Assembly (NCBI GenBank): GCA_025455205.1
Contig: JALOMZ010000057.1
Span: forward strand, 1 to 8,566
Direction: 5' to 3'
From: Chitinophagaceae bacterium
GTDB lineage: Bacteria; Bacteroidota; Bacteroidia; Chitinophagales; Chitinophagaceae
DNA: 8,566 nt
Both the position numbers and the translations under genes were made by a program. The notes below the pieces were generated by a model. It was not told where the DNA came from. It made no database searches and worked only from the letters and a program-made list of their open reading frames with translations. Shown here one piece after another: positions 1 through 6,900 of the stretch. Position 1 is the first letter of the stretch. Each line of letters starts with the position of its first letter.

Positions 1-1342
1 CTCCGAGAATATTCCGCACGTTATGTATGCCCTGTCTTTTCAACAGTGAGCAGGCGATAACACTACGGTAGCCACTGGCGCAGTGCAGGTATATATTGGC
101 TTCCTCCGGCAGCGTGGCAATGCGCATGGTGTCGTGCAATTCAGCCAGGGGCAGGTGCATGGCGCCCACCACATGGCCGCTGCCATATTCGGCTTCTGTG
201 CGCACATCCACCACCAGCAGCTGGTCATCAAAGGGCAGGTCCATGGCCAGTTCATCGGCTTCCACATCAATAACCATGTCAATGGGCTTGCCGGCCTGCT
301 GCCAGGCAGCGAATCCGCCGTTGAGGAACCCGCCAAAATGCTGGAACCCCACGCGGGCCAGTCGGGTGATGGTTTCCTGCTCGCGGCCGATGTCGGCCAC
401 CACCAGGATGGTTTTGTCAAAAGGCAACAGGCTGCCTGCCCATTCAGCAAAGCGGCCTTCGAGCCCGATGCTGATGGCATCGGGCACAAAGCCCTGCGTA
501 AATTCGGTTGCCTTGCGGCTGTCAACCACCAGCACCTCATCGCCCTGCATTTTTTGCTCAAATGCTTCCGGGCTGAGGGCTTGAAGTCCTGCCGCCATCA
601 ACTGGTCCAGGGGTTGATATCCCTTTTGATTGATGGCTGCATTCAACGGGAAATAAGCAGGTGCGGGCGACAGTCCCTTGGTGAGGGCTTCCACAAAGGC
701 TTCCCGGCTGCTGGCGGTAAAAGCATAATTGGATTGTCTTTCGCGGCCCAGGGTGCTGTGGGTTTCGGGGCCCAGGTTTTTGCCGCAGGCACTGCCGGGG
801 CCATGCGCCGGGTAAACCAGAATATCATCAGCCAGCGGCGCAATTTTCTGGTGCAGGGAATCATACAACATGGCGGCCAGCTCCTCACTGCTGTGATGGC
901 CACTGCTGAGATCAGGCCTGCCCACATCGCCCACAAACAGCGTATCGCCGGTAAACAGGGCATGCTCTTTCCCCGCTTCGTCCAGCAAAAGCCAGCAGGT
1001 GCTCTCCAGCGTGTGGCCGGGGGTGTGCAGCGCCTTAATGGCAACCTGGCCTATGCGGAATATTTCACTGTCTTCCGCTACATGCACCGGATAGGCCGTT
1101 TGGGTTTTAGGACCGAAAACGATGGTGGCCCCGGTGGCTGTCTGCAGGTCGAGGTGGCCACTCACAAAATCGGCATGGAAATGCGTTTCGAAAATGTAAC
1201 GGATGGTGGCGTTGCGGGAGGCGGCCAGCTGCAGATAAGCATCAATATCGCGCAGTGGGTCAATCACGGCAGCTTCGCCATTGCTTTCAATGTAATAGGC
1301 AGCCTCACTCAGGCAGGAAGTATACAGTTGCTGTATGAACAT
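1..1342 (-). CDS. MBL-fold persulfide dioxygenase with two rhodanese domains (CstB-like), 3' end outside window
   Basis: Probable persulfide dioxygenase-sulfurtransferase, a cytoplasmic enzyme that oxidises the sulfane sulfur of low-molecular-weight persulfides. 447 residues are visible and the frame is open to the left edge, so the C-terminus is missing; S. aureus CstB is about 444 residues, so little should be lost. Residues 1-200 are a metallo-beta-lactamase fold: THFHADFVSGH at 53-63, PGHT at 108-111, GDTLF at 132-136, YPAHG at 177-181. By analogy with ETHE1 the iron ligands should be H54, H110 and D133. C186 in GSACGK probably matches the linker cysteine of CstB. A first rhodanese-like domain (about 255-350) has ADIGRE (316-321) where the active-site loop belongs and no cysteine, so it is a pseudo-rhodanese. 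The second (about 365 onward) keeps the loop CASGYR with C421. The start is the ATG at 1342; no clear ribosome binding site is visible. Function is inferred from family and domain order. Confidence 0.9.
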   Translation of the reverse strand, partial: MFIQQLYTSCLSEAAYYIESNGEAAVIDPLRDIDAYLQLAASRNATIRYIFETHFHADFVSGHLDLQTATGATIVFGPKTQTAYPVHVAEDSEIFRIGQVAIKALHTPGHTLESTCWLLLDEAGKEHALFTGDTLFVGDVGRPDLSSGHHSSEELAAMLYDSLHQKIAPLADDILVYPAHGPGSACGKNLGPETHSTLGRERQSNYAFTASSREAFVEALTKGLSPAPAYFPLNAAINQKGYQPLDQLMAAGLQALSPEAFEQKMQGDEVLVVDSRKATEFTQGFVPDAISIGLEGRFAEWAGSLLPFDKTILVVADIGREQETITRLARVGFQHFGGFLNGGFAAWQQAGKPIDMVIDVEADELAMDLPFDDQLLVVDVRTEAEYGSGHVVGAMHLPLAELHDTMRIATLPEEANIYLHCASGYRSVIACSLLKRQGIHNVRNILG

Positions 1343-1357
1343 GTTACGGACATTAGC

Positions 1358-1370
1358 GGGGCACTGCCCC
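1358..1370 (-). promoter_or_regulatory. Small hairpin in the leader of the CstB-like gene
   Basis: GGGGC and GCCCC arms with a 3-nt loop (5 bp, all G-C) end 15 nt before the ATG at 1342. This would fold in mRNA close to the ribosome entry site. It could modulate translation or be chance in GC-rich DNA; there is no further evidence. Confidence 0.25.
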
Positions 1371-1393
1371 GGTGATGGAAATAAATACCAGAA

Positions 1394-1421
1394 GCCTGAC
1401 CGGTTTGGGTTCCGGTCAGGC
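1394..1421 (-). terminator. Terminator-like hairpin between arsR and the CstB-like gene
   Basis: A perfect 10-bp stem (GCCTGACCGG / CCGGTCAGGC) with an 8-nt loop lies about 30 bp after the stop codon of the ArsR gene. On the minus strand it is followed by a T-rich but interrupted tail (TTCTGGTATTTATTT). It probably ends or attenuates the arsR transcript. Since the next gene is on the same strand, it may set the ratio between the regulator and the downstream enzyme rather than stop transcription completely. Confidence 0.55.
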
Positions 1422-1453
1422 ATGCCAGTGCGGATAGTTTATCCGGCAAGGAA

Positions 1454-1801
1454 TTATTTGGTGCCCACCAGCGTTTTCGAAAGCTTGTAGATCTCTTCGA
1501 TCCTGGCAGGATTCACGGCATAAAAAATGTACTTGCCTTCCCGGCGGGTTTTCACAATACCTGCCCGGCGCAACAGTGCCAGGTGCTGGGAGGCCACGGA
1601 TTGCTCCAGACGCAGCTTAACGTAAATTTCAGTAACGGTCAGTTCATCCTTGTCGTGCAGCAGCCGAATGATCTGCAGCCGCAGCTTGTGGTTGAGTGCC
1701 CGGATGATCAGATCGGCCTTCTTGAGAGTCAGTAATTCTACCTGGAATTCTTTTTTACTCCCGGCGTAAAGCGTAAGATAGTGTTGGGAACTGGATGCCA
1801 T
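1454..1801 (-). CDS. ArsR-family winged-helix repressor, cysteine-free
   Basis: Small homodimeric transcriptional repressor of the ArsR/SmtB type, 115 residues from the chosen ATG at 1801, a typical family length. The winged helix-turn-helix spans about residues 25-97: helix LKKADLIIRALNHKLRLQII (26-45), then DELTVTEIY (52-60), the recognition helix around EQSVASQHLALLRRAG (66-81), and the wing hairpin TRREGKYIFYAVN (85-97). The frame is open further upstream to a TTG at 1873, which would add 24 residues; ATG at 1801 is preferred because it fits the family length and because the extension looks non-helical and polar. No cysteine occurs in either version, so the thiol-based sensing used by CstR, SqrR and BigR, and ArsR-type cysteine metal sites, are excluded. 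It sits upstream of the CstB-like gene on the same strand and is its likely regulator (inference). The ligand is unknown. Confidence 0.9.
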   Translation of the reverse strand: MASSSQHYLTLYAGSKKEFQVELLTLKKADLIIRALNHKLRLQIIRLLHDKDELTVTEIYVKLRLEQSVASQHLALLRRAGIVKTRREGKYIFYAVNPARIEEIYKLSKTLVGTK

Positions 1802-1960
1802 TTGCGAATCGAGGTTATGGTAAGAAAAATCAGCTTCAGTGTGTTGTGGTGCACTAGATGCTAGGCCCTGCAAATTAACTAATCACCAATAGCCAAACTA
1901 TTAAGAAAAACTAAAATAATCTAATTTAAATATAAGAAAAAATAATAATGCACTTGAAAA

Positions 1961-1979
1961 AATGGTCAAAATGACTATT
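1961..1979. repeat. 19-bp imperfect inverted repeat, candidate ArsR operator
   Basis: AATGGTCA - AAA - TGACTATT: the arms match at 7 of 8 positions around a 3-nt centre. ArsR-family dimers bind such short dyads near their own promoter. Its place in the AT-rich region upstream of arsR, overlapping a tentative -33 TTTG, makes it the best operator candidate here. The assignment is inferred from position and symmetry only. Confidence 0.4.
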
Positions 1980-2002
1980 GCAGATGCAGATTATTCGTAT
2001 CG

Positions 2003-2012
2003 GGAATATTCC
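2003..2012. repeat. Perfect 10-bp palindrome GGAATATTCC
   Basis: It lies 24 bp beyond the tsaB stop codon. On the minus strand the heptamer CAGGAAT appears twice in succession just before and into it. It could be a protein binding site or chance; no known motif is recognised. Confidence 0.25.
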
Positions 2013-2036
2013 TGATTCCTGCTTAAACCTGCGGGC

Positions 2037-2729
2037 TCAGCTGGCGGGTCTTTGCGGTGCCGGCGTATAGAATTCCTTGCAGTAGAAGGGCGATGCATAG
2101 GCTGTATCAGCAAACTGGCGCCTTGAATACTGGTTCAGGGCTTGCAGGGCAAGGGCTGCAGGCAGGTGGCTGAGCTCCACCAGTACTTCGGGCTGACTGC
2201 CGGAGTAGTCGATCCATTTTTGCGCACCGCTGCCGCCAAAATATATCGGCAGGTTATACGCGGAAAACATGCCGGCCTCGAGTATGGTGGCTGCAGGGGC
2301 CAGCACAGGCTCCATCCGGTGGTCATACAGGGCCATGAAAACTTCCATGCGGCGTGCGTCTGTCATGGGGCACAGCAGGTATGGTCCTGCTGGCGGGTTG
2401 GAAGACAGCTGCAGTTGCATGGCCTGGGCCATTACCTCCAGCGTAGACAGGGTGAGCAGCGGCAATTGGTGGGCATAGCAAATGCCTTTGGCACCGGCCA
2501 GGCCTACACGCAAACCGGTATAGGAACCCGGCCCGTTGCTGACGGCTACGGCTGCCAGGTCGGCAAAGTGCAGCTGCTGCTGTTGCATGAGGGTGCGGAT
2601 GGCCGGCTGCAGAAAAGATGCATGGTCCTGCTGCCGGTTATTGCTGAGCAGCTCAATCACCTTTCCCTCGCGGCTCAGGGCCACCAGGGCATTTTCACCG
2701 GTGGTGTCTATACAAAGTATGTTACTCAT
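2037..2729 (-). CDS. tsaB: tRNA N6-threonylcarbamoyladenosine biosynthesis protein TsaB
   Basis: TsaB is the ASKHA-fold partner that binds TsaD and, with TsaE, transfers threonylcarbamoyl from TsaC/Sua5 product to A37 of ANN-decoding tRNAs, making t6A in the cytoplasm. The 230-residue length is normal. Diagnostic segments: N-terminal ILCIDTTGENALVALS (4-19) with the phosphate-1-like D8, QDHASFLQPAI (34-44), the family signature SNGPGSYTGLRVG (64-76), and TDARRMEVF (123-131). TsaB usually lacks the metal-binding histidines of TsaD and none are seen. The start is the ATG at 2729, which overlaps the stop of the upstream dehydrogenase-like gene as ATGA, so the two are probably translationally coupled. 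Gene identity is secure; linkage to the upstream gene has no obvious functional meaning. Confidence 0.95.
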   Translation of the reverse strand: MSNILCIDTTGENALVALSREGKVIELLSNNRQQDHASFLQPAIRTLMQQQQLHFADLAAVAVSNGPGSYTGLRVGLAGAKGICYAHQLPLLTLSTLEVMAQAMQLQLSSNPPAGPYLLCPMTDARRMEVFMALYDHRMEPVLAPAATILEAGMFSAYNLPIYFGGSGAQKWIDYSGSQPEVLVELSHLPAALALQALNQYSRRQFADTAYASPFYCKEFYTPAPQRPAS

Positions 2730-3343
2730 GAACGGGCAGGCATTTGAAGGGTGGGATGGGGCATATAGCGGCTGTCGGATGCGGCCAGTGCATGCAACAG
2801 GGCGCCCACCTTATCGCGGCCAACGGCCTCCATCCAGGCAACAGGTCCTCTGGGGTAGTTGGTGCCCAATTGCATGGCGGTATCCATGTCGGTGGGGCTG
2901 CAGATGCCATCGGCAAGGCCAAAACAGGCTTCATTGAACAACATGGCCAGTATGCGGGGCGCTACCAGTCCGGGTGTGTCGGCTACCGGCACCAGGCTCC
3001 TTCCCAGGGCTCCTGCCATTTCCTGCAGCCAGGGAGCGTCCGGCGAGGCCAGCGCCACTTCCCATTTGCTGCGCTCCCAGAAGGTGGACCAGCCGCAGAA
3101 CCGTGCCAGGGGCTTGCCTGCACAACCCATTTGACCGAACGTGAGGATGGTCTCGTTTACCAGTGCCGGTATCCGTAGCGCCTGAATCCAGGGCAGCGGC
3201 GCCTCCATTACAAGGGCCATATCGGCCTCAAGCGCGGAAGCTTCCGTGTGGGCGTCGGCGAAAATCCAATGATGCCCTCCCTCGCCCCGCTCCTGCAGCC
3301 AGGCCTGCATGCGGCCATCATCCTGAATTATTGCTATTGTCAT
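2726..3343 (-). CDS. Degenerate 3-hydroxyacyl-CoA dehydrogenase-like protein (probable pseudoenzyme)
   Basis: 205 residues; the family usually has about 280 or more. Residues about 98-200 match the C-terminal dimerisation domain of 3-hydroxyacyl-CoA dehydrogenases: ADTPGLVAPRIL (121-132), NEACFGLADGICSPTDMD (137-154), MQLGTNYPRGPV (157-168). The N-terminal Rossmann part is only about 95 residues and lacks a GxGxxG dinucleotide motif. By hand alignment the catalytic His (MHFFNP in active enzymes) falls at S86 in GWSTF, the Asn of PGFxVNR is P129, and only a Glu (E95) appears kept. Normal dehydrogenase activity is therefore unlikely; a binding or structural role is possible. The start is ATG 3343 (MTIAIIQDDG); the frame is open upstream to 3484, but that would overlap the divergent ridA coding region. 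It is divergent from ridA and overlaps tsaB by 4 nt. The true role is unknown. Confidence 0.8.
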   Translation of the reverse strand: MTIAIIQDDGRMQAWLQERGEGGHHWIFADAHTEASALEADMALVMEAPLPWIQALRIPALVNETILTFGQMGCAGKPLARFCGWSTFWERSKWEVALASPDAPWLQEMAGALGRSLVPVADTPGLVAPRILAMLFNEACFGLADGICSPTDMDTAMQLGTNYPRGPVAWMEAVGRDKVGALLHALAASDSRYMPHPTLQMPARS

Positions 3344-3440
3344 TGTTTGGCAGCCGGAACAGCTTGCCTGCAGCCCGGCGCTGCAAAATTGCCGCATTGG
3401 CGCCAATCTGCTACATTCGTTTCCCCCTAAATGACGGATA
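3344..3440. promoter_or_regulatory. Divergent promoter region between the dehydrogenase-like gene and ridA
   Basis: 97 bp must serve both directions. On the plus strand ATTG (3388-3391), 20 nt, then TACATTCG (3412-3419) resembles the Bacteroidota -33/-7 pair TTTG...TAnnTTTG with one mismatch in each half, placing initiation shortly before the ridA ATG at 3441. On the minus strand CAATTTTG (3393-3386) is also one mismatch from the -7 consensus, but with no convincing -33 partner. A perfect palindrome lies inside (3396-3407). Confidence 0.35.
3396..3407. repeat. Perfect 12-bp palindrome, candidate operator in the divergent promoter
   Basis: ATTGGCGCCAAT is fully self-complementary and sits between the tentative -33 and -7 elements of ridA, overlapping the minus-strand promoter candidate as well. 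A dimeric regulator bound here could control both divergent genes. No regulator family is identified from the site. Confidence 0.35.
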
Positions 3441-3821
3441 ATGAGTAAGAAGATCATAGAAACCAAGGCGGCACCTGCACCCATTGGACCCTACAGCCAG
3501 GCAGTGATGGCCGGCAACCTCCTGTTCCTCAGCGGCCAGGTATGCTTTGACCCGGCCACCGGCGAACTGAATAATGCATCCATTGAAGCAGAAACACACC
3601 AGGTAATGCGCAACCTGCGGGCCGTGCTGGAAGAAGCCGGTCTGGGTTTTGACCATGTGGTGAAAACGACCATCTTCCTGAGCGATATGGGTCATTTTGC
3701 CACGGTAAACGAAGCCTATGGCCAGTATTTCCAGGGCAGCTTCCCGGCACGTGAAACCGTGGCGGTGAAAGGATTGCCCCGCAATGTGAACGTGGAGATA
3801 TCCATGATCGCTTCGGTGTAA
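3441..3821 (+). CDS. ridA: RidA-family enamine/imine deaminase
   Basis: RidA (YjgF/YER057c/UK114) hydrolyses reactive 2-aminoacrylate-type enamines released by PLP enzymes such as threonine/serine dehydratase, giving 2-ketoacid and ammonia and protecting PLP enzymes in the cytoplasm; it works as a trimer. 126 residues is the standard length. Visible signatures: PIGPYSQAV (14-22), LFLSGQVCFDPATGEL (28-43), TTIFLSDMGHF (76-86), FPARETVAVKGLP (101-113), VEISMIA (118-124). R104 corresponds to the catalytic Arg105 of E. coli RidA, with Y18 and E119 at the expected pocket positions, so it should be an active archetypal RidA rather than a divergent Rid2-7 paralogue. The start ATG at 3441 follows GACGGATA, a weak ribosome binding site. 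A strong terminator follows, so it is probably monocistronic. Confidence 0.95.
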   Translation: MSKKIIETKAAPAPIGPYSQAVMAGNLLFLSGQVCFDPATGELNNASIEAETHQVMRNLRAVLEEAGLGFDHVVKTTIFLSDMGHFATVNEAYGQYFQGSFPARETVAVKGLPRNVNVEISMIASV

Positions 3822-3840
3822 CAGCCATCCTGATATGTTA

Positions 3841-3896
3841 AAGGCATCCGGCCGGCGGGGATACTGAACTTCCTGCCTGCCGGATGCTTTATTTTT
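3841..3896 (+). terminator. Rho-independent terminator of ridA
   Basis: The outer stem 3841-3852 pairs with 3879-3890 (12 pairs, core GCATCCGGC/GCCGGATGC). After one mismatch, 3854-3860 pairs with 3871-3877 including G-U pairs, leaving a 10-nt loop. The T-tract TTTATTTTT (3888-3896) follows at once. It lies 19 nt after the ridA stop and overlaps the putative icmF promoter element. Confidence 0.85.
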
Positions 3897-3897
3897 G
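3890..3897 (+). promoter_or_regulatory. Putative -7 promoter element of icmF
   Basis: TATTTTTG matches the Bacteroidota -7 consensus TAnnTTTG at every fixed position and lies 23 bp before the icmF ATG at 3921, predicting a very short leader. No clear TTTG is seen at the -33 position because that sequence is occupied by the terminator hairpin, so the promoter call remains tentative. A promoter of its own is expected because the ridA terminator separates the genes. Confidence 0.4.
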
Positions 3898-3920
3898 CGG
3901 CCCATCATTTGTTGCCTGCC

Positions 3921-6900
3921 ATGACTGATATCCCACAGAAGATCAGAATCGTTACTGCTGCCAGCCTGTTCGACGGGCACGATGCAGCCATCAATATCAT
4001 GCGCCGTATCATGCAATCGAAAGGCGCAGAAATCATTCACCTCGGGCACAACCGCAGCGTGCACGAAATTGTAGAAGCAGCCATTGAGGAGGATGCCCAC
4101 AGCATTGCCATCACCAGCTACCAGGGCGGACATGTGGAATTCTTCAAATACATGAAAGACCTGCTGGACCAGAGTGGCTGCGGGCATATCCGCATTTTTG
4201 GCGGTGGCGGTGGTACCATACTGCCAGAAGAAATACGGGAGCTGCATGCTTATGGCATAACGCGCATCTACAGTCCGGATGATGGCCGCGAGATGGGGCT
4301 GGAAGGCATGATCGAAGATGTGATCCGCCGCTCTGCCCCGGAAGCTGCTGAAAACCCGGCTTTCTGGGCTGCTGCAACCCAATGGAACGGGCAACTGCCC
4401 CTGGGGGAAAAGAAAGATGTACGAAGGGTAGCCCGCGCCATCACGCTGGCAGAGATGGGGCAGCCATGGAAGCAGCAGGGCAGCGTGGTGCCCCGCTCCG
4501 TTCCGGTATTGGGCATTACCGGCACCGGCGGAGCCGGCAAGTCTTCGGTGACCGATGAGATTGTGCGCCGCTTCCTGGCGCGCAACACTGAAGAAACCAT
4601 TGCCGTCATTTCTGTGGATCCTTCCAAGAAAAAAACGGGCGGCGCCCTCCTGGGCGACCGCATTCGAATGAACAGCATTTCCGGGCCACGGGCATATATG
4701 CGCAGCCTGGCCACCCGCGAAGACAATGCGGCCCTCAGCAGCCATGTGCAGGAAGCCATCGACGTGTGCAAGGAAGCCGGTTATGACTTCATCATCCTGG
4801 AGAGCGCAGGCACGGGCCAGAGCGATGCCTCCATCCTCGACTTCTGCAACGTAAGCCTTTATGTGATGACGCCGGAATACGGGGCGGCCTCACAGCTGGA
4901 GAAGATCAATATGCTGGATTATGCTGATCTAATAGCCATCAACAAGTTTGACAAGGCCGGTGCCCTCGATGCCCTGGCAGATGTGCGCAAGCAATACAAG
5001 CGCAACCACGGGTTGTGGAGTGCAAAAGATGATGACCTGCCTGTACTCGGTACCATGGCCAGCAAGTTCAACGACGAAGGCATGAACCGGCTTTTCGATC
5101 AGCTGCTGCAGGTGATCCATACCAAACTGGGCGTGCAGTTTGGCAACGCTGCCTTTGGTGAAACCGCCAAGGTGTCGCAGGCGGTGATTCCGCCGGCCAG
5201 GGCCCGGTATCTCAGTGAGATTGCAGACAGCAACCGCAGTTACGACCGCTGGGTGGAAGAGCAGGCCACAGTGGCATCGCGCCTGTATCAGATCCATGGA
5301 GTAATGCAGGAGCCCGCCATGCAGGGACAGGCGGCTTTGCAGCAACTGCACCAGCAATACAGCGAATCCCTCAGCAGGGAATGCAGCCGCATGCTGGATG
5401 CCTGGCCGGAACTGGTGCGCAAATACGAACAGGATTTCTTTGAATACCAGGTGCGCGACAAGGTGATTCGCCAGCCGTTGATCACCACCTCGCTCAGCGG
5501 AACCAAAATCAAAAAAGTAGTACTGCCTAAATACAAAGACTGGGGAGATATACTCCGCTGGCAGCTGCAGGAAAACCTGCCGGGCACCTTCCCCTATACG
5601 GCCGGTGTTTTTGAACTGAAAAGGCAGGGCGAAGATCCTACCCGCATGTTTGCCGGCGAGGGCTGCCCCGAGCGCACCAACAAGCGCTTTCACTATGTGA
5701 GCCACGACCAGCCGGCCAAGCGCCTGAGTACGGCCTTCGACAGCGTTACACTGTATGGTGAAGACCCCGGCCACCGGCCCGATATATATGGCAAGATCGG
5801 CAACAGCGGGGTAAGTATTGCCACGGTGGATGATGCCAAGAAATTGTACAGCGGTTTCGACCTTTGCGATCCGCGCACCTCGGTGAGCATGACCATCAAT
5901 GGTCCCGCCCCCATTATCCTGGCCTTTTTCATGAATGCAGCCATAGATCAGCAGTGCGAGAAATGGATCGGAGAGAACAATCAGTGGGACCGGGTGAAGG
6001 CCTATGCCGAGGAAAAATACCGCCATTACCCCCGTCCGGTTTATTATAACCCCATGGCGCCCGGCCGGCTGCCTGAAGGAAACGATGGTCTGGGCCTTCA
6101 ATTGCTGGGCCTCAGCGGCGATGAAGTGCTGGAGCCGGAAGTATATGCCCGGTGCAGGGAAGCTGCCCTGCAGCAGGTGCGGGGTACCGTGCAGGCCGAT
6201 ATCCTCAAGGAAGACCAGGCCCAGAATACCTGCATATTCAGCACTGAATTTGCACTGAAGCTGATGGGAGATGTGCAGGAGTATTTCATTGCCAACAAGG
6301 TGCGCAACTTCTACAGCGTAAGCATCAGTGGCTACCACATTGCCGAGGCCGGTGCCAATCCCATTACCCAGCTGGCATTCACACTGGCCAATGGGTTCAC
6401 CTACGTGGAGTACTATCTCAGCCGGGGCATGCATATCGATGATTTTGCCCCCAATCTGAGCTTCTTTTTCAGCAATGGCATGGACCCTGAATACAGCGTG
6501 ATAGGCCGCGTGGCCCGCCGCATCTGGGCCAAGGCCATGAAGCATAAATACAAAGGCAATGAGCGGAGTCAGAAGCTGAAGTACCATATACAGACCTCCG
6601 GCCGTTCGCTGCATGCGCAGGAAATTGATTTCAACGATATCCGCACCACCCTGCAGGCCTTGTACGCCATTTATGACAACTGCAACAGTTTGCATACCAA
6701 CGCCTACGATGAGGCCATAACCACGCCCACCGAAGAGAGTGTAAGGCGGGCCATGGCCATACAGCTTATCATTAACCGCGAACTGGGCAGTGCCAAAACA
6801 GAGAATTTCATCCAGGGGTCTTTCATTATCGAAGAGCTGACCAACCTGGTGGAGGAAGCCGTGCTGCGCGAGTTTGACCGCATCACGGAAAGGGGGGGTG

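Larger units (their letters stand above)
1802..2036 (-). promoter_or_regulatory. AT-rich control region upstream of arsR
   Basis: This 235-bp gap is the largest gene-free stretch in the window, and its middle (about 1874-1980) is markedly more AT-rich than the surrounding DNA. It holds an imperfect inverted repeat at 1961-1979 and a palindrome at 2003-2012. On the minus strand TTTG (1970-1967) lies 22 nt before TATTTTTT (1944-1937), a one-mismatch match to the Bacteroidota -7 element TAnnTTTG; the spacing is slightly long, so the promoter assignment is tentative. No convincing terminator for tsaB is seen here, so some read-through from tsaB into arsR is possible. Confidence 0.4.

Noticed and set aside
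83..1375. 430-codon open frame on the plus strand opposite the CstB-like gene
   Set aside because: The minus-strand product carries complete metallo-beta-lactamase and rhodanese motifs; the opposite frame is composition-driven with no domain signal.
1802..1873. TTG-initiated 24-residue N-terminal extension of the ArsR protein
   Set aside because: TTG is a rare start here, the ATG at 1801 gives a typical family length, and the extension lacks conserved features. It cannot be fully excluded.
3344..3484. 47-residue N-terminal extension of the dehydrogenase-like protein
   Set aside because: It would run through the divergent promoter and into the start of ridA, and the added residues restore no nucleotide-binding motif.
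3909..3920. TTG-initiated 4-residue extension of IcmF
   Set aside because: ATG at 3921 gives the usual IcmF N-terminus, and the extension would leave almost no leader after the putative promoter.
3411..4745. 444-codon minus-strand open frame across ridA and the 5' part of icmF
   Set aside because: It covers two well-supported plus-strand genes, the terminator and the promoter between them, and has no domain pattern.
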